From Verrucomicrobiales bacterium (GTDB taxonomy: Bacteria > Verrucomicrobiota > Verrucomicrobiia > Limisphaerales > UBA1100), in contig DPAW01000272.1 of NCBI GenBank assembly GCA_003517285.1, forward strand, positions 1 through 7,068: a stretch of DNA of 7,068 bases, read 5' to 3'. Each line of letters begins with the position of its first letter. The first letter of the stretch is position 1. The position numbers and the translations under genes are program-made. The notes under the pieces are model-generated. The model searched no databases. It worked only from the letters and a program-made list of their open reading frames with translations, and was not told the origin of the DNA. Positions 1-6,044 of the stretch are shown here, piece by piece.

Positions 1-137
1 TGATCTCGATCTACTTGATGGGGGTTGTCACGTTTCGTGTGGTTTCCACGTGGTTGCTCACGTTTATTACCTTCACGATCATCGTTGGCGTTAAGGTTGT
101 GGCCGACGATCACGCAAAGTCGGCCACTAAAAAATAG
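1..137 (+). CDS. C-terminal end of an unidentified membrane protein (partial)
   Basis: The frame beginning at position 3 is open from the window edge to the TAG at 135-137 and gives 44 residues, beginning ISIYLMGVVTFRVVS and ending VVADDHAKSATKK. Roughly the first 35 residues are strongly hydrophobic with a run of Val, Ile, Thr and Phe (WLLTFITFTIIVGVKVV), which fits one or two membrane-spanning segments. The end is a short charged tail (DDHAKSATKK), likely cytoplasmic. The two other forward frames are broken by stops, so this frame is the most credible. The family cannot be named from so short a tail; a transporter or another inner-membrane protein would fit. It is followed by about 100 bases of AT-rich DNA before the glycosyltransferase gene. 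No clear terminator is visible after it. Confidence 0.6.
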   Translation, partial: ISIYLMGVVTFRVVSTWLLTFITFTIIVGVKVVADDHAKSATKK

Positions 138-162
138 GTCCAAATTTTCATTTTAAAATAGG

Positions 163-192
163 TTGAGAGTTAATTCCGCCTTAAGCTACAAG
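163..192 (+). promoter_or_regulatory. Candidate sigma70-type promoter for the GT9 gene
   Basis: TTGAGA (163-168, five of six bases matching the -35 consensus) is followed by an 18-base spacer and TACAAG (187-192, four of six matching the -10 consensus). Transcription would start near 199, about 38 bases before the preferred ATG at 237. The region is AT-rich and lies between two same-strand genes, so chance matches are easy and the call is tentative. Confidence 0.25.
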
Positions 193-236
193 ACAGGCAC
201 GGTTTGTCCAGTGACAAACGATGGACGGTGAATACG

Positions 237-1142
237 ATGTTTTGTCGGATATTAGTGGTTCGCGGCGGAGCTGTGGGGGATTTTATTGTCACCTTGCCGG
301 TTTGGGCAGCATTGCGTAGGGCTTTCCCGAATACTGAGTTGGGTGGGTTGGTGTCGGCTGATCGCGGAGAATTGGGTAAATATGCTGGTGTTTTTGAACA
401 TTATAGGTGTCTTGATGATTTGGAATGGGCTTCTTTTTTTGTTCCGGCGGGTGAATTGGATGAAAGGGCAGTCGAATGGCTGAGTGGATTTGACGCAATT
501 ATATCCTATCTGCATGACCCGGACGGCGTATGGGAGGAAAATGTAAAACGAGTTTGGCGTGGAGAGTGGATCTCGGGCCCGGGCAGTCCGCCTGACAATG
601 AGAATCGATCCATATCAAAAAAATTGCTCAAACCTTTGAAGGCTTGGGGAATTGCGGGGGCGAATTCTGAACCGTGCTTGACCCTGCCGAATCAGGCGGA
701 TTCATTACACGCATTAGGCGCCCATCCCGGAAGTGGCAGTCGGGCTAAGAATTGGCCCGAGACATGTTGGGAACAGTTTTTACAACATTCGCTGGTTATA
801 GAGCACGGTGGAATCTTATTAATAGCTGGAGAGGCTGAGCAGGATCGGCTCGGTTGGATAGAATCCATGGTGGGGAATCAGGGTGAAATTCATTTTGGGA
901 AATCACTTTTGGAAACCGCACATGCATTGCGTCAGTGCCGATTGTTTGTAGGGCATGATTCGGGGATCACTCATTTGGCGGCCGCCTTAGGCGTGCGTTG
1001 CGTGGTGCTGTGGGGTGAAACGAATCGAGATGTTTGGCGGCCACCGCAGGATCATGTAATGGTTCTGGAGGGGGGCAAGGGGTTAAAGGAGATTTCAGTC
1101 GATGCTGTGTTAGCGGCCGTGGCGGCAGTGGGCTCACGTTGA
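237..1142 (+). CDS. Glycosyltransferase family 9 protein (heptosyltransferase-like)
   Basis: GT9 enzymes transfer a sugar, classically ADP-heptose, onto the lipopolysaccharide core at the cytoplasmic face of the inner membrane. With the ATG at 237 the protein has 301 residues, slightly short of typical family members (about 320-350). The N-terminal Rossmann-like start reads ILVVRGGAVGDFIVTLP (residues about 5-21), the family's glycine-containing acceptor-side loop. The nucleotide-sugar half shows HPGSGSRAKNWP (163-174) and then LFVGHDSGITHLAAALG (236-252), the signature GT9 motif with the Asp-Ser-Gly that contacts the donor, followed by GETNRDVWRPP. The reading frame extends upstream to a TTG at 204, but the added residues (SSDKRWTVNT) match nothing in the family, and ATG 237 places the beta-strand ILVVR at the usual distance, so I prefer 237. 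The sugar donor and acceptor cannot be read from sequence, and no other LPS genes are present to help. Base composition is more AT-rich than in pheST. Confidence 0.88.
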   Translation: MFCRILVVRGGAVGDFIVTLPVWAALRRAFPNTELGGLVSADRGELGKYAGVFEHYRCLDDLEWASFFVPAGELDERAVEWLSGFDAIISYLHDPDGVWEENVKRVWRGEWISGPGSPPDNENRSISKKLLKPLKAWGIAGANSEPCLTLPNQADSLHALGAHPGSGSRAKNWPETCWEQFLQHSLVIEHGGILLIAGEAEQDRLGWIESMVGNQGEIHFGKSLLETAHALRQCRLFVGHDSGITHLAAALGVRCVVLWGETNRDVWRPPQDHVMVLEGGKGLKEISVDAVLAAVAAVGSR

Positions 1143-1236
1143 CTTTTATGAAATGTGTGGCAGGTTGTAGTGGGCATAACACGGTTGAATTGATTTCACT
1201 CTAATCGACATGCTCATTTGGGCTGTCTCAACTCAT

Positions 1237-1242
1237 GGAGGT
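1237..1242 (+). promoter_or_regulatory. Shine-Dalgarno that sets the GTG start of the GYF/MORN gene
   Basis: GGAGGT lies at 1237-1242, with GGAGG ending 5 bases before a GTG at 1247. It overlaps the upstream in-frame ATG (1235-1237), so that ATG cannot use it. Choosing GTG also removes four residues (MEVI) that precede the normal GYF_2 beginning, QVYIS. This is the best Shine-Dalgarno in the window. Confidence 0.7.
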
Positions 1243-1246
1243 AATT

Positions 1247-1855
1247 GTGCAAGTGTACATTTCCAAGAATGATCAGCAGTGGGGACCATTTGATCTGAAT
1301 CAGCTAGAACGGCTGAAGGGGGAGGGCGCCTTAAAGGCAACCGACTGGGCCTGGGAACAGGGCGAGTCCGGCTGGGTGCCGTTGGCGGCGGTCTTGGAAC
1401 GCCATGGGAACCGGTTGCCGGTTTGGCGACCGGCGACGGCGCAGCGGCGCACTTGGAAATTTTACGCGCCGGTGACCGTGGGAGCTGTTTGCGTGTTGTT
1501 ACTAATCGCCCTAGGTTGGCCGAAGGTGGTGGATATCGACCGGTTGGAATATCGAGACGGACTGGCGTACGAGTTGAATTCTGACAAACCTTTCGATGGT
1601 AAGGCAGTGCAGCATTATCCTGATGGCACAGCGCGGGTGGAGAGTCATTTTAAGGCCGGCCAGCAAAATGGCTGGGTGCGGGCCTTTTATCCCGATGGCG
1701 CGTTGCAAAGCGACGGTCGGAAGGAAAAAGGGCGGTTCCATGGGGAAGTCACCTATTATCGTCAAAATGGTGAGATAAAGCGGCAATTGACCTTCATTCA
1801 TGGAAATCCAGTGAATCAACGGGAAATGCCTGCAAAATACGGAAATTCTCCTTAA
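1247..1855 (+). CDS. GYF_2 domain, single-pass membrane protein with MORN-like repeats
   Basis: The protein has 202 residues from GTG 1247. Residues about 2-50 form a GYF_2 (DUF4339) domain: VYISKNDQQWGPFDLNQL, then DWAWEQGESGWVPL, with the family's WGP and W-x-P-L positions. In bacteria this domain is thought to be a protein-interaction module. A basic stretch (QRRTWK) precedes one hydrophobic helix, residues about 75-90 (APVTVGAVCVLLLIALGW), so the GYF part is probably cytoplasmic and the C-terminus periplasmic. Residues about 118-188 hold three repeat units of about 24 residues, each beginning with Gly and containing a YPDG-type turn (HYPDGTARVES, FYPDGALQSDG, YYRQNGEIKRQ). These match the MORN-variant repeat, also called the YwqK antitoxin-like repeat. 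That label is structural only, because no toxin gene sits nearby. The function is unknown. The gene is separated from rpmI by about 96 bases holding a new promoter, so they are probably independent units. Confidence 0.8.
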   Translation: MQVYISKNDQQWGPFDLNQLERLKGEGALKATDWAWEQGESGWVPLAAVLERHGNRLPVWRPATAQRRTWKFYAPVTVGAVCVLLLIALGWPKVVDIDRLEYRDGLAYELNSDKPFDGKAVQHYPDGTARVESHFKAGQQNGWVRAFYPDGALQSDGRKEKGRFHGEVTYYRQNGEIKRQLTFIHGNPVNQREMPAKYGNSP

Positions 1856-1866
1856 GCTCTGAATCC

Positions 1867-1886
1867 TGATTTTTTCTGAAAAATCA
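1867..1886. repeat. Perfect AT-rich inverted repeat beside the rpmI promoter
   Basis: The arms TGATTTTT (1867-1874) and AAAAATCA (1879-1886) are exact reverse complements around a TCTG centre. The right arm ends one base before the proposed -35 box of the ribosomal-protein promoter. It begins 11 bases after the stop of the GYF/MORN gene, but no T-tract follows on either strand and the stem has only two G-C pairs, so it makes a poor intrinsic terminator. An operator or an UP-like AT-rich promoter element is a better guess, as inference only. Confidence 0.55.
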
Positions 1887-1887
1887 C

Positions 1888-1916
1888 TTGCACCTCAGGG
1901 GCCTTCCTCCTATTCT
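1888..1916 (+). promoter_or_regulatory. Candidate sigma70-type promoter for rpmI-rplT
   Basis: TTGCAC (1888-1893), an exact 17-base spacer and TATTCT (1911-1916) form a plausible -35/-10 pair. The matches are three and four of six consensus bases, supported by optimal spacing, an AT-rich upstream flank and the position before a highly expressed gene pair. Transcription would start near 1923, giving a leader of about 29 bases before the rpmI ATG. That is too short for the structured L20-binding leaders known in Bacillus, or for the long E. coli infC-rpmI control region. Confidence 0.5.
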
Positions 1917-1940
1917 TCGCGCCCTTTTTGGAAGAAAACG

Positions 1941-1945
1941 AAGGA
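1941..1945 (+). promoter_or_regulatory. Shine-Dalgarno setting the rpmI start
   Basis: AAGGA is spaced 6 bases from the ATG at 1952. It rules against the in-frame TTG at 1928, which would add eight residues absent from L35. rplT uses the same AAGGA with the same 6-base spacing (2163-2167), where it overlaps the rpmI stop codon. Confidence 0.75.
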
Positions 1946-1951
1946 TTTTCC

Positions 1952-2164
1952 ATGCCTACAAAGAAAGTTGTCAATAAGACGCGCAAGGCGGTTTCGAAGC
2001 GGTTCAAGGTGACCGCCTCGGGCAAGGTGAAGCGCAACCGTCAGGGCAAGCGTCACTTGCTGAGTAGCAAGAGCCCCAAGCGCCGCCGCCGTCTGGGCAG
2101 TGCCACGTATGTCGAGAAGGACGATATGCGCCGCATCACCGAGAGTCTTCCCTTCAGCCACTAA
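1952..2164 (+). CDS. rpmI: 50S ribosomal protein L35 (bL35)
   Basis: bL35 is a small basic protein of the large ribosomal subunit. From ATG 1952 the product has 70 residues, a little longer than the usual 64-66. It begins MPTKKVVNKTRKAVSKRFKV and shows the family core: KRFKVTASGKVKRNRQGKRH (about residues 17-36), then LLSSKSPKRRRRLG, with the conserved GKRHLL and K-S-x-K-R pattern. The C-terminal YVEKDDMRRITESLP matches the usual end, which precedes a Leu-Pro. Lys and Arg make up a large share of the residues, as expected for rRNA binding. It is followed 9 bases later by rplT, whose Shine-Dalgarno overlaps this stop codon, so the two genes are co-transcribed and possibly translationally coupled. 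infC, normally directly upstream, is missing here. Confidence 0.95.
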   Translation: MPTKKVVNKTRKAVSKRFKVTASGKVKRNRQGKRHLLSSKSPKRRRRLGSATYVEKDDMRRITESLPFSH

Positions 2165-2173
2165 GGATATATC

Positions 2174-2539
2174 ATGCGATCTACGAACGGACCCGCCTCA
2201 CGTAAACGCCGCAAGCGCTGGTTGAAAGCCGCCAAGGGCTTTTGGCTGCGTCGCAGTAAACTCTACCGGTACGCCAAGGACGCGCTGGATCACGGTCGAC
2301 AATATGCTTACCGCGATCGCCGCAACAAGAAGCGTGAATTCCGGGCCTTATGGAATGTGCGCATCAATGCCGCCTGTCGCGCAAATGACATTACTTACAG
2401 CCGATTTATCGAGGGCCTCAAGGGGGCCGAGGTCGAGGTCAACCGCAAGGTGCTCGCCGACATCGCCGCCCAAGACGAGGCCGCCTTTACCGAGTTGGTG
2501 AAGGTCGCCCAAGGAGGCTTGGAGGCGAAGGCGAAATAA
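2174..2539 (+). CDS. rplT: 50S ribosomal protein L20 (bL20)
   Basis: bL20 binds 23S rRNA early and is needed for 50S assembly; in several bacteria it also represses its own operon. The 121-residue product is of normal length. The N-terminal basic extension ([20 protein letters not shown], about residues 9-28) leads to the conserved [20 protein letters not shown] (30-49), then [14 protein letters not shown] (56-69) and YSRFIEGLK (75-83). [20 protein letters not shown] near the C-terminus is also classical. The very start (MRSTNGPAS) differs from the MARVKRG type of proteobacteria and resembles the TNxPASR form I associate with Verrucomicrobiota-type sequences. It sits 9 bases after rpmI and ends 15 bases before a strong terminator, making it the last gene of this short operon. 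Any autoregulation cannot be seen, since the rpmI leader is short. Confidence 0.96.
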   Translation: MRSTNGPASRKRRKRWLKAAKGFWLRRSKLYRYAKDALDHGRQYAYRDRRNKKREFRALWNVRINAACRANDITYSRFIEGLKGAEVEVNRKVLADIAAQDEAAFTELVKVAQGGLEAKAK

Positions 2540-2554
2540 CGCTGAACCTTTCCC

Positions 2555-2590
2555 AAGACGGGCGACCATACGGTCGCCCGTTTTTTGTTT
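2555..2590 (+). terminator. Intrinsic terminator after rplT
   Basis: ACGGGCGACC (2558-2567) pairs perfectly with GGTCGCCCGT (2572-2581) around an ATAC loop, giving a 10-bp GC-rich stem. This is followed by a run of T (2581-2586), G and TTT. The A-A-G at 2555-2557 could extend the stem into the T-run by G-U and A-U pairs. It closes the rpmI-rplT unit and separates it from pheST. Confidence 0.93.
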
Positions 2591-2616
2591 GTGGGCCGAA
2601 CCTGAATCATTACATT
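2589..2616 (+). promoter_or_regulatory. Weak candidate promoter for pheS-pheT
   Basis: A new promoter is expected after the strong terminator. The best pair I find is TTGTGG (2589-2594), a 16-base spacer and TACATT (2611-2616). The matches are three and four of six consensus bases. If real, transcription would begin near 2622-2624, only about 5 bases before the pheS ATG, which would make an almost leaderless message. Confidence is low. Confidence 0.2.
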
Positions 2617-2627
2617 CCCTGCACACT

Positions 2628-3632
2628 ATGTCGTTGCTCGACGAAATTGATCCCTTAAAAGCCGAGGCGCTTATTGAACTGAATGCCGCCACGGATCAGG
2701 CCACGCTGGATCGCGCCAAGGGCGCCTGGCTCGGCCCGCAAGGCCGGTTCACGGGCCTGATGAAACAGATGGGCTCGCTCACCAAGGCAGAGCGTCCGCT
2801 GGCCGGCAAAGCCATCAACGCCGCCAAGGGCGAACTGGAGGCTGCCCTGCAGGCCGCACGGGATCGCATTGAGCTGGCTTCGGCCGCGCCCACGGAGCCA
2901 ACGGATTTCACTGCCCCGGGCCGTCGCCGCCGTTTGGGGAAACTCCATCCGCTCACACAGGTGACCGAGGATATCGTCAAGAGCTTTCGTAAGCTGGGCT
3001 TTGTGGTGGCGGATGGACCAGAGATTGAGGATGAGTATCACTGCTTCGATGCCCTGAACACACCGGCCGATCATCCGGCGCGTGATGCGCAGGATACGTT
3101 TTATGTGGAGACCGATGGCCGACCGCTGCTGCGTACGCATACGTCCAGCGTCCAGATTCGTGTGATGAAGGAGCAGAAGCCGCCCGTGCGCATCATCGTG
3201 CCGGGGCGCGTGTATCGGCGCGATACGGCTGACGCCACGCATAATCCCACCTTTCATCAAGTGGAAGGGTTGTACGTGGACAAAGGCGTGACGGTGAGTG
3301 ATCTCAAGGGCACGGTGGAGTTTGTCTTCCGTGAATTGATGGGGCCGAAGACTCAGATTCGGTTCCGGCCGCATTACTTCAGCTACACGGAGCCGAGTTT
3401 CGAAATCGATTTTGCCAACTCGCTGACCCGCAAGATGGGCAAGGATTGGCTAGAGATTGCCGGTTGCGGCATGGTGCATCCGGCTGTGCTGGAGGAGGTC
3501 GGGCTCGATCCCGAGGAATGGAGCGGTTGGGCGTTTGGCTTCGGTATCGAACGCATCGCCATGTTGCGCTACGGCATCAACGACATCCGGCTCTTTTACG
3601 AAAATGACACGCGCTTCCTGCGACAATTTTAA
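2628..3632 (+). CDS. pheS: Phenylalanine--tRNA ligase alpha subunit
   Basis: PheS is the catalytic class II subunit of the cytoplasmic alpha2beta2 enzyme that attaches Phe to tRNA-Phe using ATP. From ATG 2628 the protein has 334 residues, a normal length. An upstream TTG at 2589 is in frame but lies inside the terminator region. Residues 1-90 form the helical, coiled-coil tRNA-binding arm. Motif 1 is around GFVVADGPEIEDEYHCFDAL (124-143). Motif 2 is GRVYRRDTADATHNPTFHQV (193-212), including the R-x-D and FHQxEG residues. Motif 3 is GFGIERIAMLRYGINDIR (304-321). The Phe pocket shows YFSYTEPS (250-257) and WAFGFG (301-306). Ala302 appears to match E. coli Ala294, the residue that keeps larger para-substituted analogues out, so normal Phe specificity is expected. 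There is no Shine-Dalgarno before the ATG. pheT starts 6 bases after the stop. Confidence 0.97.
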   Translation: MSLLDEIDPLKAEALIELNAATDQATLDRAKGAWLGPQGRFTGLMKQMGSLTKAERPLAGKAINAAKGELEAALQAARDRIELASAAPTEPTDFTAPGRRRRLGKLHPLTQVTEDIVKSFRKLGFVVADGPEIEDEYHCFDALNTPADHPARDAQDTFYVETDGRPLLRTHTSSVQIRVMKEQKPPVRIIVPGRVYRRDTADATHNPTFHQVEGLYVDKGVTVSDLKGTVEFVFRELMGPKTQIRFRPHYFSYTEPSFEIDFANSLTRKMGKDWLEIAGCGMVHPAVLEEVGLDPEEWSGWAFGFGIERIAMLRYGINDIRLFYENDTRFLRQF

Positions 3633-3638
3633 CGCCCT

Positions 3639-6044
3639 ATGAAAGTCACTTACAACTGGCTCAAGGAATACGTCGACTTCGACTGGTCCGTTGAGGAACT
3701 GGGCGAGCACATCACCATGCTGGGTGTGGAGGTGGAAGGCATCGAGGAGACCGGCGGCGCCTTCGAGGGCATCGTAGTAGGGCAGGTGGTCACCCGCGAT
3801 CAACATCCCAATGCCGACAAACTGAGCCTCTGCAAAGTGAGTGATGGCTCGCAGGAGTTACAGATTGTATGTGGCGCCACCAATTTTCAGGCAGGAGACA
3901 AGGTGGCGTTGGCGACCTTGGGTACAGCGATGCCAGTAGAGGAGGGCGAGAGGCCGTTTGTTATTAAGGAAGGCAAGATCCGTGGCGAACTGTCGCAGGG
4001 CATGATGTGTTCCGGACGGGAACTGAAGCTCAGCGACGATCATGAAGGCATTTTGATTCTGCCGGAAGATGCCCCATTGGGGCAGGCCTTTGGTGAACAT
4101 CTTGGTCGGGCGGAAAAGGATACGGTTTACGATTTGGAAGTGACGCCCAATCGGCCGGACTTGAACGGTGTTCTCGGGCTGGCCCGTGAGATTGCCGCCT
4201 TGACGGGCAATCCCCTCAAGCTCCCGGACACAGGACTGACCGAAGCCGGCAGTCCGGTTGAGGAGATTGTGGCCGTGCAACTCGATGATGCGGATCTTTG
4301 CCCGCGCTACAACGCCCGCGCCATTCGGGGCGTGAGGGTTGGCCCGAGTCCGGCTTGGTTGAGCAGTCGCCTCGAGCAGGTGGGCATACGTCCGATCAAC
4401 AATGTCGTGGATGTGACGAATTTCGTGATGATGGAATCTGGCCAGCCGTTGCATGCGTTTGACCTGAATCTTCTGGCTCAAGCCGAAGGCCGCCACACCG
4501 TGGTGGTGCGTCGTGCGGCTGCTGGGGAAAAATTCACCACGCTGGACGAGGCCGAGCATGAGCTAAATTCGGACAATCTGCTGATTGCGGATCCGGAAAA
4601 AGGCATCGCGTTGGCCGGTATTATGGGTGGCCTGAATACCGAAATCAACGAGGCCACGCAGGATGTGTTGCTGGAGACGGCGTATTTTAACCCGCAAAAC
4701 ATTCGCGCGACCGCCAAGCAACTTGGGTTGCATACCGATGCGAGCTACCGCTTTGAGCGTGGGGCCGATGTGGGGTGTACGGATTGGGTGAGCCGCCGTG
4801 CCGCAAAGTTAGTCGTCGAAGTTGCCGGTGGCGAATTGTTGGCTGGAGCGGTGGATGCCTTTCCGCAGGCACCGGAATCCAAGGAGATTACCCTGCGTCA
4901 CGCGCGTACAGATGCGCTATTGGGCATCAACATCGAACCCGCCAAGGCAGTGGCATATCTTCAGGGGTTGGAACTGGAATTGATTTCACAGGACGACGCC
5001 TCGGCGACTTTCCGTATTCCGACTTGGCGGGTGGATCTCAAACGCGAGGTGGATTTGGTTGAGGAGGTTTGCCGGGTGCACGGGGTGGATGCCATTCCCT
5101 CCACGCCGCCTCGCGGGTGTTTGGGGCAAAATGAATTTGATGCGCAACACGATGTGTTGGCCGAAGCGCGGGAGATATTGACGGGAATTGGTTTGGATGA
5201 GGCCCAAGGGCAAACCTTGATCAGCGACGAGGCGGCTCAACTGGCGGCCGAGGCTTGGGTGGGCTTGGAGTATCCGCTTTCTAACGACATGAACGTGCTG
5301 CGGCCAAGCCTGTTGCCCGGTCTGTTGGATTCGCTTCGCAACAATCTTACGCGTCAGACCACGGATGTGGCGTTATTCGAGGTGGGACGCACCTTTGCTC
5401 CGGGGCCGCAGGAAAGCCGCAAAGTGGCCGTGTTGTTGACTGGCCGACGCCATAGCGCCTTTTGGCAGGATGACGCCGCGAAACTGGACATCAGCGACCT
5501 GAAAGGGGTGGTGGAGGAACTGCTGGAATCGTTGGGTGTGTTTGGCGTGCAGTTTGTACGAAGGGAAAATCCCACTATATTGCTACTGGAATCGGCAGAG
5601 CTTATGATGGGCAAACAGGTAATCGGCCACTTTGGTCAGCTGCAGCCGGCTTTGGGCAAACGCTATGAAGCACGGGAAGCAGTGTATTTGGCAGAACTGG
5701 ATCTGGACGTGTTACTGCAACGCCGGACGACCAACAAATCCTTCAAAGCCCTCCCGCAATTTCCGGCCAGCGAACGCGATGTGGCGATGCTGGTGTCCGA
5801 AGCTGTGACGCACGCGGATGTGTTGGCGGTGGTGAAGAAGACCAAGCCGGCGAATCTGGTGAGCACGAATTTGTTCGATGTGTTTCGCGGAAAAAACGTG
5901 CCGGAAGGTCAGAAGAGCCTTGCGTACTCCTTCACCTATCGGAACGCTGAGAAGACGCTGAAAGATAAAGAAGTGAACACCGCGCATGACCAGTTGGTAG
6001 CGGCGTTGACCGAGAAGCTTTCGGCGACCATCCGCGACACCTAG
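3639..6044 (+). CDS. pheT: Phenylalanine--tRNA ligase beta subunit
   Basis: PheT pairs with PheS; it binds tRNA and hydrolyses mischarged Tyr-tRNA-Phe. The 801 residues match full-length bacterial PheT (about 795-805). Domains in order are: an N-terminal module (MKVTYNWLKEYVDFD); an EMAP/OB-type tRNA-binding domain at about 40-150 (HPNADKLSLCKV, QIVCGATNF, RGELSQGMMCSG); the YDLEVTPNRPDLNGVLGLAR linker (164-183); the B3/4 editing domain at about 210-400 (NNVVDVTNFVMMESGQPLHA, then GIMGG and RFERGAD); and B5 at about 405-485 (FRIPTWRVDLKREVDLVEEV). These are followed by the catalytically dead synthetase-like core at about 500-690 (NDMNVLRPSLLPGLL, ALFEVGRTF) and the C-terminal FDX-ACB anticodon-binding domain at about 706-800 (FPASERDVAMLV, LFDVFRG, LAYSFTYR). 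All parts are intact with no frameshift. The gene starts 6 bases after pheS without a recognisable Shine-Dalgarno, so coupling to pheS is likely. Its TAG touches the next ATG. Confidence 0.97.
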   Translation: MKVTYNWLKEYVDFDWSVEELGEHITMLGVEVEGIEETGGAFEGIVVGQVVTRDQHPNADKLSLCKVSDGSQELQIVCGATNFQAGDKVALATLGTAMPVEEGERPFVIKEGKIRGELSQGMMCSGRELKLSDDHEGILILPEDAPLGQAFGEHLGRAEKDTVYDLEVTPNRPDLNGVLGLAREIAALTGNPLKLPDTGLTEAGSPVEEIVAVQLDDADLCPRYNARAIRGVRVGPSPAWLSSRLEQVGIRPINNVVDVTNFVMMESGQPLHAFDLNLLAQAEGRHTVVVRRAAAGEKFTTLDEAEHELNSDNLLIADPEKGIALAGIMGGLNTEINEATQDVLLETAYFNPQNIRATAKQLGLHTDASYRFERGADVGCTDWVSRRAAKLVVEVAGGELLAGAVDAFPQAPESKEITLRHARTDALLGINIEPAKAVAYLQGLELELISQDDASATFRIPTWRVDLKREVDLVEEVCRVHGVDAIPSTPPRGCLGQNEFDAQHDVLAEAREILTGIGLDEAQGQTLISDEAAQLAAEAWVGLEYPLSNDMNVLRPSLLPGLLDSLRNNLTRQTTDVALFEVGRTFAPGPQESRKVAVLLTGRRHSAFWQDDAAKLDISDLKGVVEELLESLGVFGVQFVRRENPTILLLESAELMMGKQVIGHFGQLQPALGKRYEAREAVYLAELDLDVLLQRRTTNKSFKALPQFPASERDVAMLVSEAVTHADVLAVVKKTKPANLVSTNLFDVFRGKNVPEGQKSLAYSFTYRNAEKTLKDKEVNTAHDQLVAALTEKLSATIRDT

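Noticed and set aside
131..163. 9-bp direct repeat AAAATAGGT at 131-139 and 155-163
   Set aside because: It is short and AT-rich, in a region where such matches arise easily. The first copy partly overlaps the upstream stop codon, and there is no third copy.
1596..1778. Toxin-antitoxin system suggested by the YwqK-like repeats
   Set aside because: The repeats resemble a family named after an antitoxin, but both neighbours are housekeeping or glycosyltransferase genes and no toxin-like frame exists nearby.
2655..3374. Long reverse-strand open frame (239 residues) opposite pheS
   Set aside because: It lies wholly inside pheS, whose motifs are unmistakable. The antisense product has no recognisable domain and is rich in His and Arg, as expected from the complement of a GC-biased coding frame.
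3858..4559. Reverse-strand open frame of 233 residues opposite pheT
   Set aside because: It is fully contained in pheT, with no ribosome binding site or family features. It is a shadow of pheT codon bias.
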